A stretch of DNA of 64,000 bases from assembly GCA_016703535.1 (NCBI GenBank), contig JADJBV010000001.1, positions 3,152,001 through 3,216,000 on the forward strand. The letters run 5' to 3'. Shown here piece after piece: positions 45,132-54,956 of the stretch (its first letter is position 1; the number at the start of each line of letters is the position of its first letter). The notes below the pieces were generated by a model that searched no databases, was not told the origin of the DNA, and saw nothing but the letters and a program-made list of their open reading frames with translations. Position numbers and translations under genes: made by a program. The DNA comes from Deltaproteobacteria bacterium (GTDB lineage Bacteria; Myxococcota; Kuafuiibacteriia; Kuafuiibacteriales; Kuafuiibacteriaceae).

Positions 45132-46613
45132 CTAACCCATCGGGCCGGGCGCGACCAGGCGGCGCTTACCATCGGCCGAACGTAAGGTGACCAAAGGGGA
45201 CTCCAGGTCCTGCCGATCCCAGAGGCGACAGGTCACCTCCTTGTGGTGTTGGTCCAGGCCTTCGCAGTAGTTGGTGACCGCACAACGGCGGATCTCGTCG
45301 CCCCGCCCCTCCCGCATCTTTTGCCACCAGTCGGGATCGGCCAAGGACTGGCGGGCCGCGGCGATGATGTCAGCGTCGCCCCGGAGCAAGGCGTCTTCGG
45401 CCAGGCGGAAGGTGTTGAGGCCCCCCGCCGCGACCACTGGCACCACCAGCCCCGCGGCCAACACCGCCCGACGGATCTGCCGCACCAAAGGCAGCTGCCG
45501 CCCAAAGGGACCAACCGAGTCGGACCAGACCGTCGGCATACACTCGTGACCGCTGGGACCAGTGTACGGATAAACCGAATGCCCGACCCTTGGTTGTTTG
45601 GCGTCATCGAACTTTCCGCCTTTGGACAAAGAGAGGAAGTCGAGGCCGGCCCGGGCCAACTCCACCGCGTAGTAGGCGGCGTCCTCCACTCGGCTGCCGC
45701 CCAAGATCACCTCGTCGGCCAAAAACCGAGCGCCGACCACGGTCTCGGGGCGGACCACGTTTCGCACCGCTCGATAGACCTCGAGGGGCAAACGAAGACG
45801 CCCCTCGGGAGAGCCGCCGTAGCCATCACTCCGATCGTTGGTGCGAGAAAGAAAGGACGCCATGGTGTAGGCGTGGGCGTAGTGAAGCTCCACGCCGTCG
45901 AAGCCCGCGGCCTCGGCGCGTTGGGCCGCCGCCGCAAATAACCCCGGCAAAACTTCGGGCAAACTGCGCACGTGGGGCAGCTCGAGGTCCGTCACCCGCT
46001 CCCGGTGGCCGTAGTCCAAGGCCTCCTGCTCTCGGGCGGTCAACACCTCGGCTTGTTGTTCGCGGCTCAGGCCCAACAAGGCGCCCCGAAGGTTCACCTC
46101 GTCGGCGGTCGACCAGCTCGGATCCCCGGTCAAGGCGGCCAAGCGGGCCCGGTGCCCTTGGTCGATCCGCAAAAAACGCGAAAAGTACACGGCCGGCTCG
46201 GGCCGCCGCTTCACCGCCAAAAAATCGATCAGCTGGATGAAAAGTTTGGTCTCGCCGCCCGAGGCCTCCCGCACCGCCTCCACCAGTCGGGTGAGGCCCG
46301 GCAGGTAACGATCGTGGCCGATGCGCAAGAGGGGCCCACTCGGCACGTCCCGGATCCCGGTGGCCTCCACCACCAAGGCGCCGGGCCGACCGGCCGCAAA
46401 CCGGGCGTACCAGGCGATCAAGGCGGGGGTGACCTCACCTTCGAGCGTCGCTCGCCAAGGGACCATCGCCGGCACCCAGGTGCGGCTGCCCAAGGTCACC
46501 GGGCCCACCCGCACCGGTGAAAACAGGCGGGCCCGGGCCGCGGCCTCAAGGCTGGGCCAACCCGGCTCGGGCAGTGGGTGGCGGATCCGATTTTCGGGGC
46601 TTCCCGTCGACAC
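45132..46613 (-). CDS. NADH:flavin oxidoreductase, old-yellow-enzyme family
   Basis: A 493-residue FMN-dependent TIM barrel. Signatures are LFSPVRVGPVTLGSRTWVPA at the start of the barrel, FDGVELHYAHAYTMASFLSR, then TNDRSDGYGGSPEGRLRLPL, and the phosphate-binding VVAAGGLNTFRLAEDALLRG with DADIIAAARQSLADPDW. The C-terminal CAVTNYCEGLDQHHKEVTC adds a Cys cluster reminiscent of the 2,4-dienoyl-CoA-reductase [4Fe-4S] region, but no separate FAD/NAD module follows. The substrate is unknown. Divergent from the M20 peptidase. Confidence 0.85.
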   Translation of the reverse strand: MSTGSPENRIRHPLPEPGWPSLEAAARARLFSPVRVGPVTLGSRTWVPAMVPWRATLEGEVTPALIAWYARFAAGRPGALVVEATGIRDVPSGPLLRIGHDRYLPGLTRLVEAVREASGGETKLFIQLIDFLAVKRRPEPAVYFSRFLRIDQGHRARLAALTGDPSWSTADEVNLRGALLGLSREQQAEVLTAREQEALDYGHRERVTDLELPHVRSLPEVLPGLFAAAAQRAEAAGFDGVELHYAHAYTMASFLSRTNDRSDGYGGSPEGRLRLPLEVYRAVRNVVRPETVVGARFLADEVILGGSRVEDAAYYAVELARAGLDFLSLSKGGKFDDAKQPRVGHSVYPYTGPSGHECMPTVWSDSVGPFGRQLPLVRQIRRAVLAAGLVVPVVAAGGLNTFRLAEDALLRGDADIIAAARQSLADPDWWQKMREGRGDEIRRCAVTNYCEGLDQHHKEVTCRLWDRQDLESPLVTLRSADGKRRLVAPGPMG

Positions 46614-46669
46614 GGCTTCTTAGTAAGCAACACCTCCCGCCGCCCCGCGGCAAGGGAACCGAGGACCCG

Positions 46670-48046
46670 ATGAGCAGCTTGACCCGTGAATCACTGACCC
46701 AGTTCGCCGACCAACACCGGCAAGCCTTCGAAGACCACCTGCGCACTCTGGTGGAGATCCCCAGCATCTCCTCGGCCCCCGACAGGAAGGACGACTGCCG
46801 CCGGGTCGCCGAAGCCGGCGCCGATCTGATCCGCCGCTACGGAGGCCAGGCCGAGGTCCTGGACACCGCCGGCCACCCGCTTTGCCACGGCCACTTCTTC
46901 CACTCCGAGGCCGCACCGACGGTCACCATCTACAACCACTTGGACGTCCAGCCCGCCAACGAACCCGAGTGGCGCACCGAACCCTTCAAGCTCCTCATCG
47001 AAGACGGCCGCTACCGGGGCCGAGGCACCACCGACGACAAAGGCCCCGCCTTGACCGCCCTCCTCGGCGCCGTCGCCGCCCATCGGGCGGGCGTGCCGAT
47101 CAACATCAAGTTCCTCTGGGAGACCGAAGAAGAGATCGGCTCGCCCAACTTCAAGGCCGGCCTGGAGCAACATCAGGCCAAGTTGACGACCGACACCGTG
47201 GTGGTCTCGGACACCATCTGGATCACCCGCGGCAAGCCCTCGACCCCGGCCGGCCTGCGGGGCCTGCAAGGCTTCACCATCTCGCTGGAGACCGCGGCCC
47301 ACGACCTCCACAGCGGCCTGGTCGGCGGCGCCGCCCGCAACCCCCTCACCGAGTTGGCGTGGTTGATCGGCAAGATGGTCAAGGGCCGCACCGGGGAGGT
47401 GAAGATCCCGGGCTTCTACGAGCAAGTGGCCCCCCTCAAGAAGTCCGAGGCCAAAGACTTCAAGAAGTCAGGTTTCAGCGTCGAGACCTTCCGGAAGGAT
47501 CACGAGCTGACCACCATCCGCACCAACAACCCCGAAAAGATCATGAAGGCGATCTGGGCCCGGCCCACCCTCGAGGTCCACGGCATCGTCGGCGGCTACA
47601 CTGGCCCCGGCATCAAGAGTGCGGTCCCGGCCCGGGCCGAGGCCAAGTTGTCCTGCCGCTTGGTGCCCAACATGAGCGCCGAAGAGACCCTCGAGTTGAT
47701 CACCCGCTTCGTCCACGCCCGGATCCCCGACGCGGTGATCAAGCCCGAGTCGGCGCTGGCACCCTACAAAGGCCGGGGCGACGGGCCCTACGCGGAGGCG
47801 ATCAAGGACGCGTACGAGTTTGGTTTCGGCGAACGGCCGGCCTTCACCCGGGAGGGCGGCTCGATCGGCGCGGTCCCGACCATGGAGCAGGTCTTGGGCG
47901 CCGAGGTCTATTTCCTCGGCTTGTCTTTGCCCGAACACGGCTACCACGCGCCCAACGAAAACTACGACTGGGAGCAGGCCAGCGGTGGCATCCCCGCCTT
48001 CGCCCACTACTTCGAGCAGATCGCCGCCGTCGAACGATCTCGCTGA
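46670..48046 (+). CDS. M20 family zinc dipeptidase
   Basis: A 458-residue metallopeptidase. The ATG at 46670 was chosen because the open frame upstream overlaps the divergent oxidoreductase gene. Zinc-site motifs are YNHLDVQP (His90, Asp92), RGTTDDKGP (Asp122) and ETEEEIGS (catalytic and bridging Glu). The late zinc His is in LPEHGYHAPNE. An inserted dimerisation domain lies in the middle (GFTISLETAAHDLHSGLVGG onward). The length matches the CNDP/PepV-like dipeptidase group. Cytoplasmic peptide breakdown. Confidence 0.92.
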   Translation: MSSLTRESLTQFADQHRQAFEDHLRTLVEIPSISSAPDRKDDCRRVAEAGADLIRRYGGQAEVLDTAGHPLCHGHFFHSEAAPTVTIYNHLDVQPANEPEWRTEPFKLLIEDGRYRGRGTTDDKGPALTALLGAVAAHRAGVPINIKFLWETEEEIGSPNFKAGLEQHQAKLTTDTVVVSDTIWITRGKPSTPAGLRGLQGFTISLETAAHDLHSGLVGGAARNPLTELAWLIGKMVKGRTGEVKIPGFYEQVAPLKKSEAKDFKKSGFSVETFRKDHELTTIRTNNPEKIMKAIWARPTLEVHGIVGGYTGPGIKSAVPARAEAKLSCRLVPNMSAEETLELITRFVHARIPDAVIKPESALAPYKGRGDGPYAEAIKDAYEFGFGERPAFTREGGSIGAVPTMEQVLGAEVYFLGLSLPEHGYHAPNENYDWEQASGGIPAFAHYFEQIAAVERSR

Positions 48047-48065
48047 GCCCCTCAGGGCCTTGGCC

Positions 48066-49466
48066 TCAGCCCCTTGGCCGGGCCGCGGCGATGGCCGCAT
48101 CCAACTTGGGACCTCGTAGCCCCAGCTCCTGCACCAGGCCAGGGACGTCGGCTTGTCCGGCTTCGAGCCAAGCGATCACCAAGGTGTGGAGGGACTCGGG
48201 GTGCATCCCAAAGCCCTTCAGGATGCCGTCCCGGGCCCGTCCGTCGACGGCTCCCAACCGACCTTCTTGGCGAAGCTCCCTGAGTTCAGCCAAGACCCGC
48301 CGCTGCTGCCAGCGATCTTTGGCGGCCACCAAAAGCGACTCGAGGGGCACCTCGGGGGCCCCGCGGGCCAGGAGCCCCAAGCTGGCGCGCCAACGATCCC
48401 GGCCCCCACTTTTGGCGTGTTGCCTCAAGGCCCGATCGATCAACGGATCGGCGCTGCTGGACCGGCAGAGGATCTCCAGCGCTTGGTTTTGATGACTCTC
48501 AAAGCCGTCGGGGCCTCGGCCCGTTCGTTTGTTCAAGATCGCGGCCGAGGCGGCGATCAACTCCGGCTTTTGGAAGTCCCGCTCCCGGTACCGATTGCCG
48601 CCGTCTTCGTAGCCCGAGACCTCCAGAAACTGCAGCAGCTGAGGATCACGGCGCAGCTCGACGCGCCAACGATCCTCGAGGGACCTGAGCTCCGGGTCGG
48701 TCGGCGCCCGAGGTTGATCGCCCTTTCCCAGCCCCAAAGAGGCCACGTCTTGCACCATCCACTTGAGCTGATACGGCGGCCAGTCGGGCAACTTGGCCAA
48801 AAGTTCTCCGCGAAGTTCAGGGTCGAGCCGATCAAAAACCGACGAAAAAGCAGCGACAAAAGCCGGAGCACGGCGCACCTGCTCCTCCGGGTCGGTCCCC
48901 CTCAGGTACCCAAACCCCTGGCCCAACATCTGGCCCACGGCCCACTCCACCTGGGCCAGGACCGCCGAAAGTTCGGCCACCGGCCTGGTCCCCAAGTTGC
49001 GCCACTCGGCCTTGACCGTCCCCGAGCGGCGCTTCAGGACCTCCCGCACCAGCCGAGCGGGATCATCGAGGAACGGGCCTTCGCCCCGGACCAGATCGAT
49101 GACCAGGCCACTCACGATCGTTTCGGCCTCGGGCCGGCGCAACATCGACAAACGCTTCAAGAAGCGAGCGGCCAGAGCGCCATCGACGGTGGAGAGTTGA
49201 GCCGCGATCCGCGCGCGGGCTCGAGGGTCCCCGACCCCCCAGCGCTCGAAGTAGAGCTCGATCTCGGCCGACGTCGGGCCTCGGCCATGAAGCCGCAGTT
49301 CGAGGAGTGCCGTCTTTGGCCCCGGGATCTTCTCGCGCTGCGCCTCCACGGTGGGCCACGGGTGTTGCAGGTCGACTCCTGGTTTGGGCCTCAGGCCCGA
49401 GCCCACCCCGGGTTCGGTCGGGAGAAGCGAAGGGGTGGCGAATGGAACCGGCAGCAGGACCCGCAT
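48066..49466 (-). CDS. Hypothetical helical protein
   Basis: Start placed at 49466 (MRVLLPVPFATPSLLPTEPG); a GTG further upstream is possible. About 466 residues, mostly charged amphipathic helices without signal peptide or membrane segment (PRARARIAAQLSTVDGALAA; LEDRWRVELRRDPQLLQFLE; ALRQHAKSGGRDRWRASLGL), suggesting an alpha-solenoid such as HEAT-like repeats. No catalytic motif was found. Convergent with the M20 peptidase, 19 bases apart. Confidence 0.6.
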   Translation of the reverse strand: MRVLLPVPFATPSLLPTEPGVGSGLRPKPGVDLQHPWPTVEAQREKIPGPKTALLELRLHGRGPTSAEIELYFERWGVGDPRARARIAAQLSTVDGALAARFLKRLSMLRRPEAETIVSGLVIDLVRGEGPFLDDPARLVREVLKRRSGTVKAEWRNLGTRPVAELSAVLAQVEWAVGQMLGQGFGYLRGTDPEEQVRRAPAFVAAFSSVFDRLDPELRGELLAKLPDWPPYQLKWMVQDVASLGLGKGDQPRAPTDPELRSLEDRWRVELRRDPQLLQFLEVSGYEDGGNRYRERDFQKPELIAASAAILNKRTGRGPDGFESHQNQALEILCRSSSADPLIDRALRQHAKSGGRDRWRASLGLLARGAPEVPLESLLVAAKDRWQQRRVLAELRELRQEGRLGAVDGRARDGILKGFGMHPESLHTLVIAWLEAGQADVPGLVQELGLRGPKLDAAIAAARPRG

Positions 49467-49585
49467 GGCCCCTGAGTTATCGGGCCTATTTGCGGCGCGT
49501 AGCCTGAATCGCACCTTGTCGCACCCAGCCCACAAAGGTGTCGACCAGAGCTGAAAGGCCGGTCGAACCGGGGCCCCACGGGAGA

Positions 49586-52500
49586 TCAGGGCTGGGTGCT
49601 GGTGGCGGTGGGTTCGACCGGCTTCGGCTCTTCGTTCGTCTTCGGTCCCTCGTTCGGTTCGGTGGTGACCAACAAGGTTGCGGTCTGGCTCGCGCCTTCA
49701 CCGACCCAACGGAGGGTGTAGCGGCCCAAGGGCAGGCGCCGCAGCACCACCCGCTTGCCCCACCAACCGGTGCGGCAGTGGACCATCGCCGAACCTTCCT
49801 CTTTTTTCCCGAAGGAGAGGCCCAAGGGCTCGAGCTCCAGCCGATCGGCGAAGGCCGGGGGCTCCAAGGTGAGGTCCTTCAACGTGCTGCCGCCGTGGGT
49901 CATCATCAACTCTTCACCGCCGTAGCGGATGGCGACCCCCGAGGCCTCGACCCGCAGTTCGGCGGGGCAGTCGTTGATCGAAAGGGCCCGGGCCCGATGC
50001 GGGCGCCCCCGGATCGAACCCACCCAACCAACCGCGGTGAGCCCCGGCGCCGTCGAGTAGACGACGTAACCATCGGCCTCGCCGCCTTCGACCCGGCTCC
50101 ACTTCGCCCCTTCGGCCGCCGTGAAGCTGCCGCCCTTTTTGTCGTCGATGGCCACGGTCCCGGAAAGTTCGGTGACCCCCAGGCCCCAACTGCGGACGGT
50201 GGCCAAGGCCTCGGCGGTGCCCGTTTTGCCCTTGGTTTTGGGGCGAATCGGCGGATCGCTGGCCACCGCGGGCGGTTCGACCTTCACCTTCTCCTTCTTG
50301 GGCACCTTGGGCGGAGGTGGGGCCACGGGGGCCACGGCGGGCGGAGGAGGTGTGAGGGCGGGGGGCGGCGCCACGGCCACCGCGGCGTCGGGCACCTCGG
50401 GCGCGGCCACGCTCGCGTCGGGGGCGCCACTCGAACGGTGCACCAAACGGGCAACCACCGTGGTGGTCGTGCTGGTGGTGGCGGTGGGGATGGGCGGCGG
50501 CAACACCTCCCGGGGCGCGACGACCCCCGGGGGTGGGTCGATCTTGGCCAACCCCGAGGGGTGATCGGCTCGGGCCCACCAGTAGGCGGCTGCGGTCCCG
50601 ACCGCCACCAAAGCCACGCCCGCGGCGATCAACCAACCCCACCGCGGCGCAGGAGGTGGATCCAACTCGACGATCGGATCAAGAGGCGGCGGCGACGCCG
50701 GGACCCGGGTGGGCCCCCGCCCGGCGGCGATCGGCGCAAACGTCGCGTCCTCTTCGTCGATCGACGAGGCCTCCAGGGACACTGGCGCCTTCGGATCCGA
50801 CGGCAAACGCCGGGTCGGGTCCTCTTCGGGCGGCGCCGGGTGCGGTGGGTGCGACGCCGGATCGACCTGGGAAGCCGAACGTTCGGCCTGGATCTGCTGG
50901 ACCGCCTTGATCACCTGTTCGCCGGTGCTCTCCTCGAAGGCGGCCGCTTTGCCGAAACCCGACTCGTCGAGGGCCATCATCTGGCCGCTGTCCCCCAACA
51001 CCGAATAGTCTTTGATCCCGGAGCGCGGCGAAACTCCGGAGAGGTTGCGCAAAAGATCGATCTCCTCCGGAGAAGCGGCGGCCGCCTCCAGCCGATCGAT
51101 CAGCTCCCGTTCACGATGGGCCGCGTCCCCGAACAAACGATGCAAGACAACTTGCACATGGGCGTGCCGGTCTTCGACCCCGACGTTGCTCACGTAGTCG
51201 ATCAGCTGTTCGGCCAGGGCCTTGGCGGAGGGTGTCCGTTGGCCCGGATCCCGGTGGAGCGCCGAGAGGATGATGTGGTCCAACACCGGGTTCGGTTTGC
51301 CCCGCACCACGGTCGGCGGTTCGATCGGCTGGAGCTGGACCGCCAGGAGCGTGTCGTACTCCTTCTCTTGCTTGAAGAGGCGACGCCCGGCCGCCATCTC
51401 CCAGAGGCACACGCCCAAAGAGAAGACGTCGCTTTTGGCGTCGACCTCTTTGCCTTCGGCCTGTTCGGGCGACATGTACGCGGCCTTCCCTTTGACCAAC
51501 CCCACCGCGGTCATCGAGACCCGCTCCACCGCCCGGGCCACGCCAAAGTCGATGACCTTGGAGGTGCCGCCGTAGGTGACGAAGATGTTCTGCGGGCTGA
51601 CGTCTCGGTGCACCACCTTGAGCGGCAAGCCCTCCTTGCTGGTGGCGGTGTGGGCTGCGTAAAGGCCCATGGCCGCGTCGGCGCCGATGGCGGCGATCAC
51701 CGAATAATCCAGGCCGTCGCCTTGGGCGTAGGCCTCGATCATCACCCGCACCAAAGGCCGACCTTGCAGGTATTCGGTGGCCAAAAAATAGCGTTCTTCG
51801 GCGCGCCCGAAGTCGACCACCCGCAACACGTGGGGGTGATCGATCCGCGCCATGATCGCGGCCTCGTCCATCAACATGGCCAGGCCTTCGTCTTCGTCGC
51901 CGCCCAGCCCCGCGTTTTGTCCAAGGACCTTGAGGGCCACCAACCGACCGCGGCTCGACTCCTTTTGGGAGCGGGCCAGGTAGATCTCGCCCATCCCGCC
52001 CCGACCGATGGAGGCCACGACCCGATAGTTGCCGACCACCACGGCGCTGCGAGGTTCGACCGGCGGCAGCGGGGGCGGGACCTTCGACTCTAACGCCGCC
52101 TGGGCCACGCCATCGACCGTCGAGTCGTCAGGCTCCATCACGTCGCCTTCAATCATCGAAAGCGGATCGGCCGCGCCCATCACCTCGGTCGGGGGTTGAT
52201 CGTCGCCGAGATCGGGCACGTCGGAGAGGGCCAAGGCCCAAGGCGAAGACAGATCATCTTCGACGGCGATCTCCACCTCTTGGGTCCGGAAGGCCGCGGC
52301 CGGCAACGGCGACTGGGCCGGAGTTTCGGCGGTGTCTTGATCGGGGGGCTTCGGATAGGGGGCGAGTTGGGTCGACCCTTCACTTTCGGGTTCGGGCTCA
52401 GGCTCCGAGGCCAAGGGCGCGAAGGGATCGTAGGTTGGCCCTTCGATCACCGGGGTAGAGCTGGAGTGTTCGGCCCGTTGCTCCAAGGCCCGCAACACGA

Positions 52501-53173
52501 CCGAGGTGAAGCGCGCCCGCTTGGCCAAGAGGTCCTGGGGATCTTGCCGCACCAGGTACACCTGGATGGCTTTGGCCAGCTCGCCCATGGTCACGAACTT
52601 GAGCTTGCCCAGCCGATCCAACAGCTCCCGGCCTTGGGGGTTGGACGCTCGTTTGGCCAAGAGCACCAACATGGTCCGGACCAGGGCCGCGACGTCGACC
52701 GCCGGCTCCCCCCTCAGGCCCTCGAGCCCCGCCAACTTGATCTCGCCCTGGCCGGTGATCAGCACCCGATCGAGGCCGAGTTTGCCGTGGATCAGCTGGG
52801 CCGGGCGGCCGTCTTTCTCTTTGAGGGCGTGGAGCCGCCCCAAAGACACGGCCAACTCGAACACCAACGCCAGGGCGACGTTGACCGAGATGTGGTCCTG
52901 CACCACGTCGAGGGCGTTGGAGATGGTGAAGCCATCGATGAACTGTTCGGTGACCTCCAGCTCCCGCGGGGTGATCGACACCTCGTGGATCTTGGCCAAG
53001 CAGCCCAGGTCTTGGCCCTTGACCAACCCCAAGGAGGTGGCCCGGGCCACCAGGTCGGGCCCAGCTTCGGACTCGGCGCGGATGCGGCGCACGACGCGCA
53101 CCGCCCCGGCGGAGTCCATCTTGAGCAGGACCCGCCGCCCGGCGGTCTGGGAGAGGAGTCGCTCAGAGGGCAT
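49586..53173 (-). CDS. Membrane Ser/Thr kinase with N-terminal pseudokinase domain
   Basis: A 1195-residue protein with two kinase-like domains. Residues 1-230 retain kinase layout but have HGK (129-131) in QLIHGKLGLDRVLI for HRD and LAG (147-149) in EIKLAGLEG for DFG, so they are predicted inactive. Residues 380-660 are a complete Hanks-type kinase: IGRGGMGEIYLA, Lys415 in VALKVL, HRDVSPQNI (522-530), DFGVA (542-546) and AAYMSPEQAEG. A transmembrane helix at about 844-867 (WGWLIAAGVALVAVGTAAAY) is followed by Pro/Val-rich and beta-rich extracytoplasmic regions. Signal input is probably periplasmic. Upstream on the same strand is a small Cys-rich lipoprotein gene. Confidence 0.9.
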   Translation of the reverse strand: MPSERLLSQTAGRRVLLKMDSAGAVRVVRRIRAESEAGPDLVARATSLGLVKGQDLGCLAKIHEVSITPRELEVTEQFIDGFTISNALDVVQDHISVNVALALVFELAVSLGRLHALKEKDGRPAQLIHGKLGLDRVLITGQGEIKLAGLEGLRGEPAVDVAALVRTMLVLLAKRASNPQGRELLDRLGKLKFVTMGELAKAIQVYLVRQDPQDLLAKRARFTSVVLRALEQRAEHSSSTPVIEGPTYDPFAPLASEPEPEPESEGSTQLAPYPKPPDQDTAETPAQSPLPAAAFRTQEVEIAVEDDLSSPWALALSDVPDLGDDQPPTEVMGAADPLSMIEGDVMEPDDSTVDGVAQAALESKVPPPLPPVEPRSAVVVGNYRVVASIGRGGMGEIYLARSQKESSRGRLVALKVLGQNAGLGGDEDEGLAMLMDEAAIMARIDHPHVLRVVDFGRAEERYFLATEYLQGRPLVRVMIEAYAQGDGLDYSVIAAIGADAAMGLYAAHTATSKEGLPLKVVHRDVSPQNIFVTYGGTSKVIDFGVARAVERVSMTAVGLVKGKAAYMSPEQAEGKEVDAKSDVFSLGVCLWEMAAGRRLFKQEKEYDTLLAVQLQPIEPPTVVRGKPNPVLDHIILSALHRDPGQRTPSAKALAEQLIDYVSNVGVEDRHAHVQVVLHRLFGDAAHRERELIDRLEAAAASPEEIDLLRNLSGVSPRSGIKDYSVLGDSGQMMALDESGFGKAAAFEESTGEQVIKAVQQIQAERSASQVDPASHPPHPAPPEEDPTRRLPSDPKAPVSLEASSIDEEDATFAPIAAGRGPTRVPASPPPLDPIVELDPPPAPRWGWLIAAGVALVAVGTAAAYWWARADHPSGLAKIDPPPGVVAPREVLPPPIPTATTSTTTTVVARLVHRSSGAPDASVAAPEVPDAAVAVAPPPALTPPPPAVAPVAPPPPKVPKKEKVKVEPPAVASDPPIRPKTKGKTGTAEALATVRSWGLGVTELSGTVAIDDKKGGSFTAAEGAKWSRVEGGEADGYVVYSTAPGLTAVGWVGSIRGRPHRARALSINDCPAELRVEASGVAIRYGGEELMMTHGGSTLKDLTLEPPAFADRLELEPLGLSFGKKEEGSAMVHCRTGWWGKRVVLRRLPLGRYTLRWVGEGASQTATLLVTTEPNEGPKTNEEPKPVEPTATSTQP

Positions 53174-53242
53174 GGGCGCCTCGGGGGCGACTCAATCTAG
53201 CCTGGATCTCGGCCGAGGTCGCGCCCGCGACCGGATCCTCGG

Positions 53243-53605
53243 TCAACGGACGGTGATCTGCCGGGTGAAGCCGTCGGCCTCGACGGTGTATTCGCCGGCG
53301 GCCAACTTGCCGACCTCGCAGTGGACCAACACCGGGGTGCCACAACGTTCGGTGCAGTTTTCTCCGGTGCGCTCGTAGCTGATCGAGGCGTCGACGGTGA
53401 GGGTGTTGCCCTCAACCTCCACCGAACACTCGCCCGCTTCGTAGGTGGCGCAGGAGTCGGAGCAGGTCTTCATCACCAAGGTCAGCCGAAAGGCGGTGTC
53501 GGCTGGATACACCTTGGTCGGCAGGTCCTGGGGTTGGGTCAACGTGTTGCCACCACAACCGGCGAGGGCCAAGCCGAAGGTTAAAGCGAAGAGGGTGCGG
53601 GCCAT
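53243..53605 (-). CDS. Small Cys-rich lipoprotein
   Basis: A 120-residue protein with ATG at 53605: MARTLFALTFGLALAGCGGN has a canonical LAGC lipobox. The mature part has an even set of cysteines in CSDSCATYEAGECSV and NCTERCGTPVLVHC, probably disulfide-bonded, within a beta-rich domain ending VEADGFTRQITV. Co-directional between an SGNH hydrolase gene (44 bases upstream) and the pseudokinase-kinase gene (69 bases downstream). It might be an extracytoplasmic partner of one of these; this is inference from position. Confidence 0.72.
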   Translation of the reverse strand: MARTLFALTFGLALAGCGGNTLTQPQDLPTKVYPADTAFRLTLVMKTCSDSCATYEAGECSVEVEGNTLTVDASISYERTGENCTERCGTPVLVHCEVGKLAAGEYTVEADGFTRQITVR

Positions 53606-53649
53606 AAGCGGCGCGGATGCTTGCAGCCCACACCCTGGCTGTAAAGCGC

Positions 53650-54915
53650 TTACTTGCCGGCCAGCCAGGCTTCGGCGAAGAGCAACCCCAAGAGGTCGCC
53701 GGCGGGCTTCTTCGGGTGCACCAGGTCGCCGTTCATGACCTTGGCCTTCTCCCACTTGGTGATCGAGCCGGTGCCGCCCATGGCCTCCAAGGTGTCCCAA
53801 AACCCGCAGCCCAGCTCTTCGGCCAACTTCTTCTGCAGGTCCCGGGTCTCGACCAAGAGGGCCTTCGAGACCACCTTGCCTTTGACCTTGTCGCCCGCGT
53901 CCATCGGCCCGAACAGGAGGCAGTCGGCGTTGGGGGCGAACTGCTTCAACACCGCCAACAGCTCTCGGTGGTCCTTCTCGACCTGCTCGAGGTTGGTCCA
54001 ACCCTTCCGGCTCTTGAGGGCGTCGTTGCCGCCGACCATCAACACGATCAAGGCGGGATCGTGGGCGGTCAGGTGGGCCTGGAGGCTGTCCCGGCCGAGA
54101 TCCAAGTAGACCCTGGCGTCGGCGCCCACCGGCCCGATCGCGTCATAAAAGAGGCCCGTGGGGGCACTTTCGAAGCTGAGGCCGACGATCCGCGCCTTCG
54201 GCCCCTGGGCCTCGAGGACCAGCTCGCTCTTTTTGCCCCGGCCGGTGGGCAGCTCGAAGGCCACACTTTGGCCCTGGCTGGGATCGAAGCGGCCGAGCTC
54301 GGCCTTGCCGACCTTGGCCACCACCTCGGCGGCCCCGGCCTGGGGCACGTAGTAGACGACCACCCGAGTGTCCTCGGGGGTGAGGCTGAAGGTCAGCTTG
54401 GCGCCCTTCTTTTTGGGCTCGAGGGCCACCCCCGAAAAGCCATAGGGTCGGCCCGCCTTCTCTTTGGCGTCGACGATCCGATCCCGCTCCCAGTCCCCGT
54501 CCCCCTTGGTCTGGCGACGGCCCCCGTACCCGACCAGCTGGTCCACGTGGATGAAGCCCCGACCCCCTCCCCCATACTCTGTCTGGAGCCGATCCCGAGT
54601 CATCCCGGTGATCAGGTCGGCCGCCACGTGGGAGTCGCCCAAGTGAAGCACCCGAACGGGCTTGGTTTTCGCCTCCAGGAAGGCCTTCTTCGCCCGATCC
54701 AAGGCCCGGCGGCGGCAAGGTTCGGCCTTGGGGCCCGGGTCGACGCAGGGATCCAGGATGGGCACGTCGACGGCCCCAATCTTGGCCTTTAGGGCCTGGA
54801 GCTTCTTCGGATCGGTGAAGTCGCCCGCCCTGGCCGGCCCGGAAAACAGGGCCAAAAGGGCCACGGGTCCCAGGATCGCCAAGCAGGTCGCTGGCTTGAG
54901 CCGTATCCCACTCAT
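53650..54915 (-). CDS. SGNH/GDSL-type secreted hydrolase
   Basis: About 421 residues. The start at 54915 gives a compact signal peptide MSGIRLKPATCLAILGPVAL to PARAGDF. ATG 54948 is an alternative, but it lies only 8 bases from the divergent kinase start. Motifs are RVLHLGDSHVAAD (block I, Ser95), IVLMVGGNDALKS (block III Gly/Asn) and MNGDLVHPKKPAG (Asp-x-x-His block V). An inserted beta-domain (RVVVYYVPQAGAAEVVAKVG) separates blocks I and III, as in cell-wall O-acetyl-esterase-like and carbohydrate-esterase SGNH proteins. The likely target is an acylated envelope polysaccharide or peptidoglycan. Confidence 0.82.
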   Translation of the reverse strand: MSGIRLKPATCLAILGPVALLALFSGPARAGDFTDPKKLQALKAKIGAVDVPILDPCVDPGPKAEPCRRRALDRAKKAFLEAKTKPVRVLHLGDSHVAADLITGMTRDRLQTEYGGGGRGFIHVDQLVGYGGRRQTKGDGDWERDRIVDAKEKAGRPYGFSGVALEPKKKGAKLTFSLTPEDTRVVVYYVPQAGAAEVVAKVGKAELGRFDPSQGQSVAFELPTGRGKKSELVLEAQGPKARIVGLSFESAPTGLFYDAIGPVGADARVYLDLGRDSLQAHLTAHDPALIVLMVGGNDALKSRKGWTNLEQVEKDHRELLAVLKQFAPNADCLLFGPMDAGDKVKGKVVSKALLVETRDLQKKLAEELGCGFWDTLEAMGGTGSITKWEKAKVMNGDLVHPKKPAGDLLGLLFAEAWLAGK

Positions 54916-54956
54916 TCGGGGTTTGTGAGCTTGAGTCTTGTGGTCCATGTTTCTAG

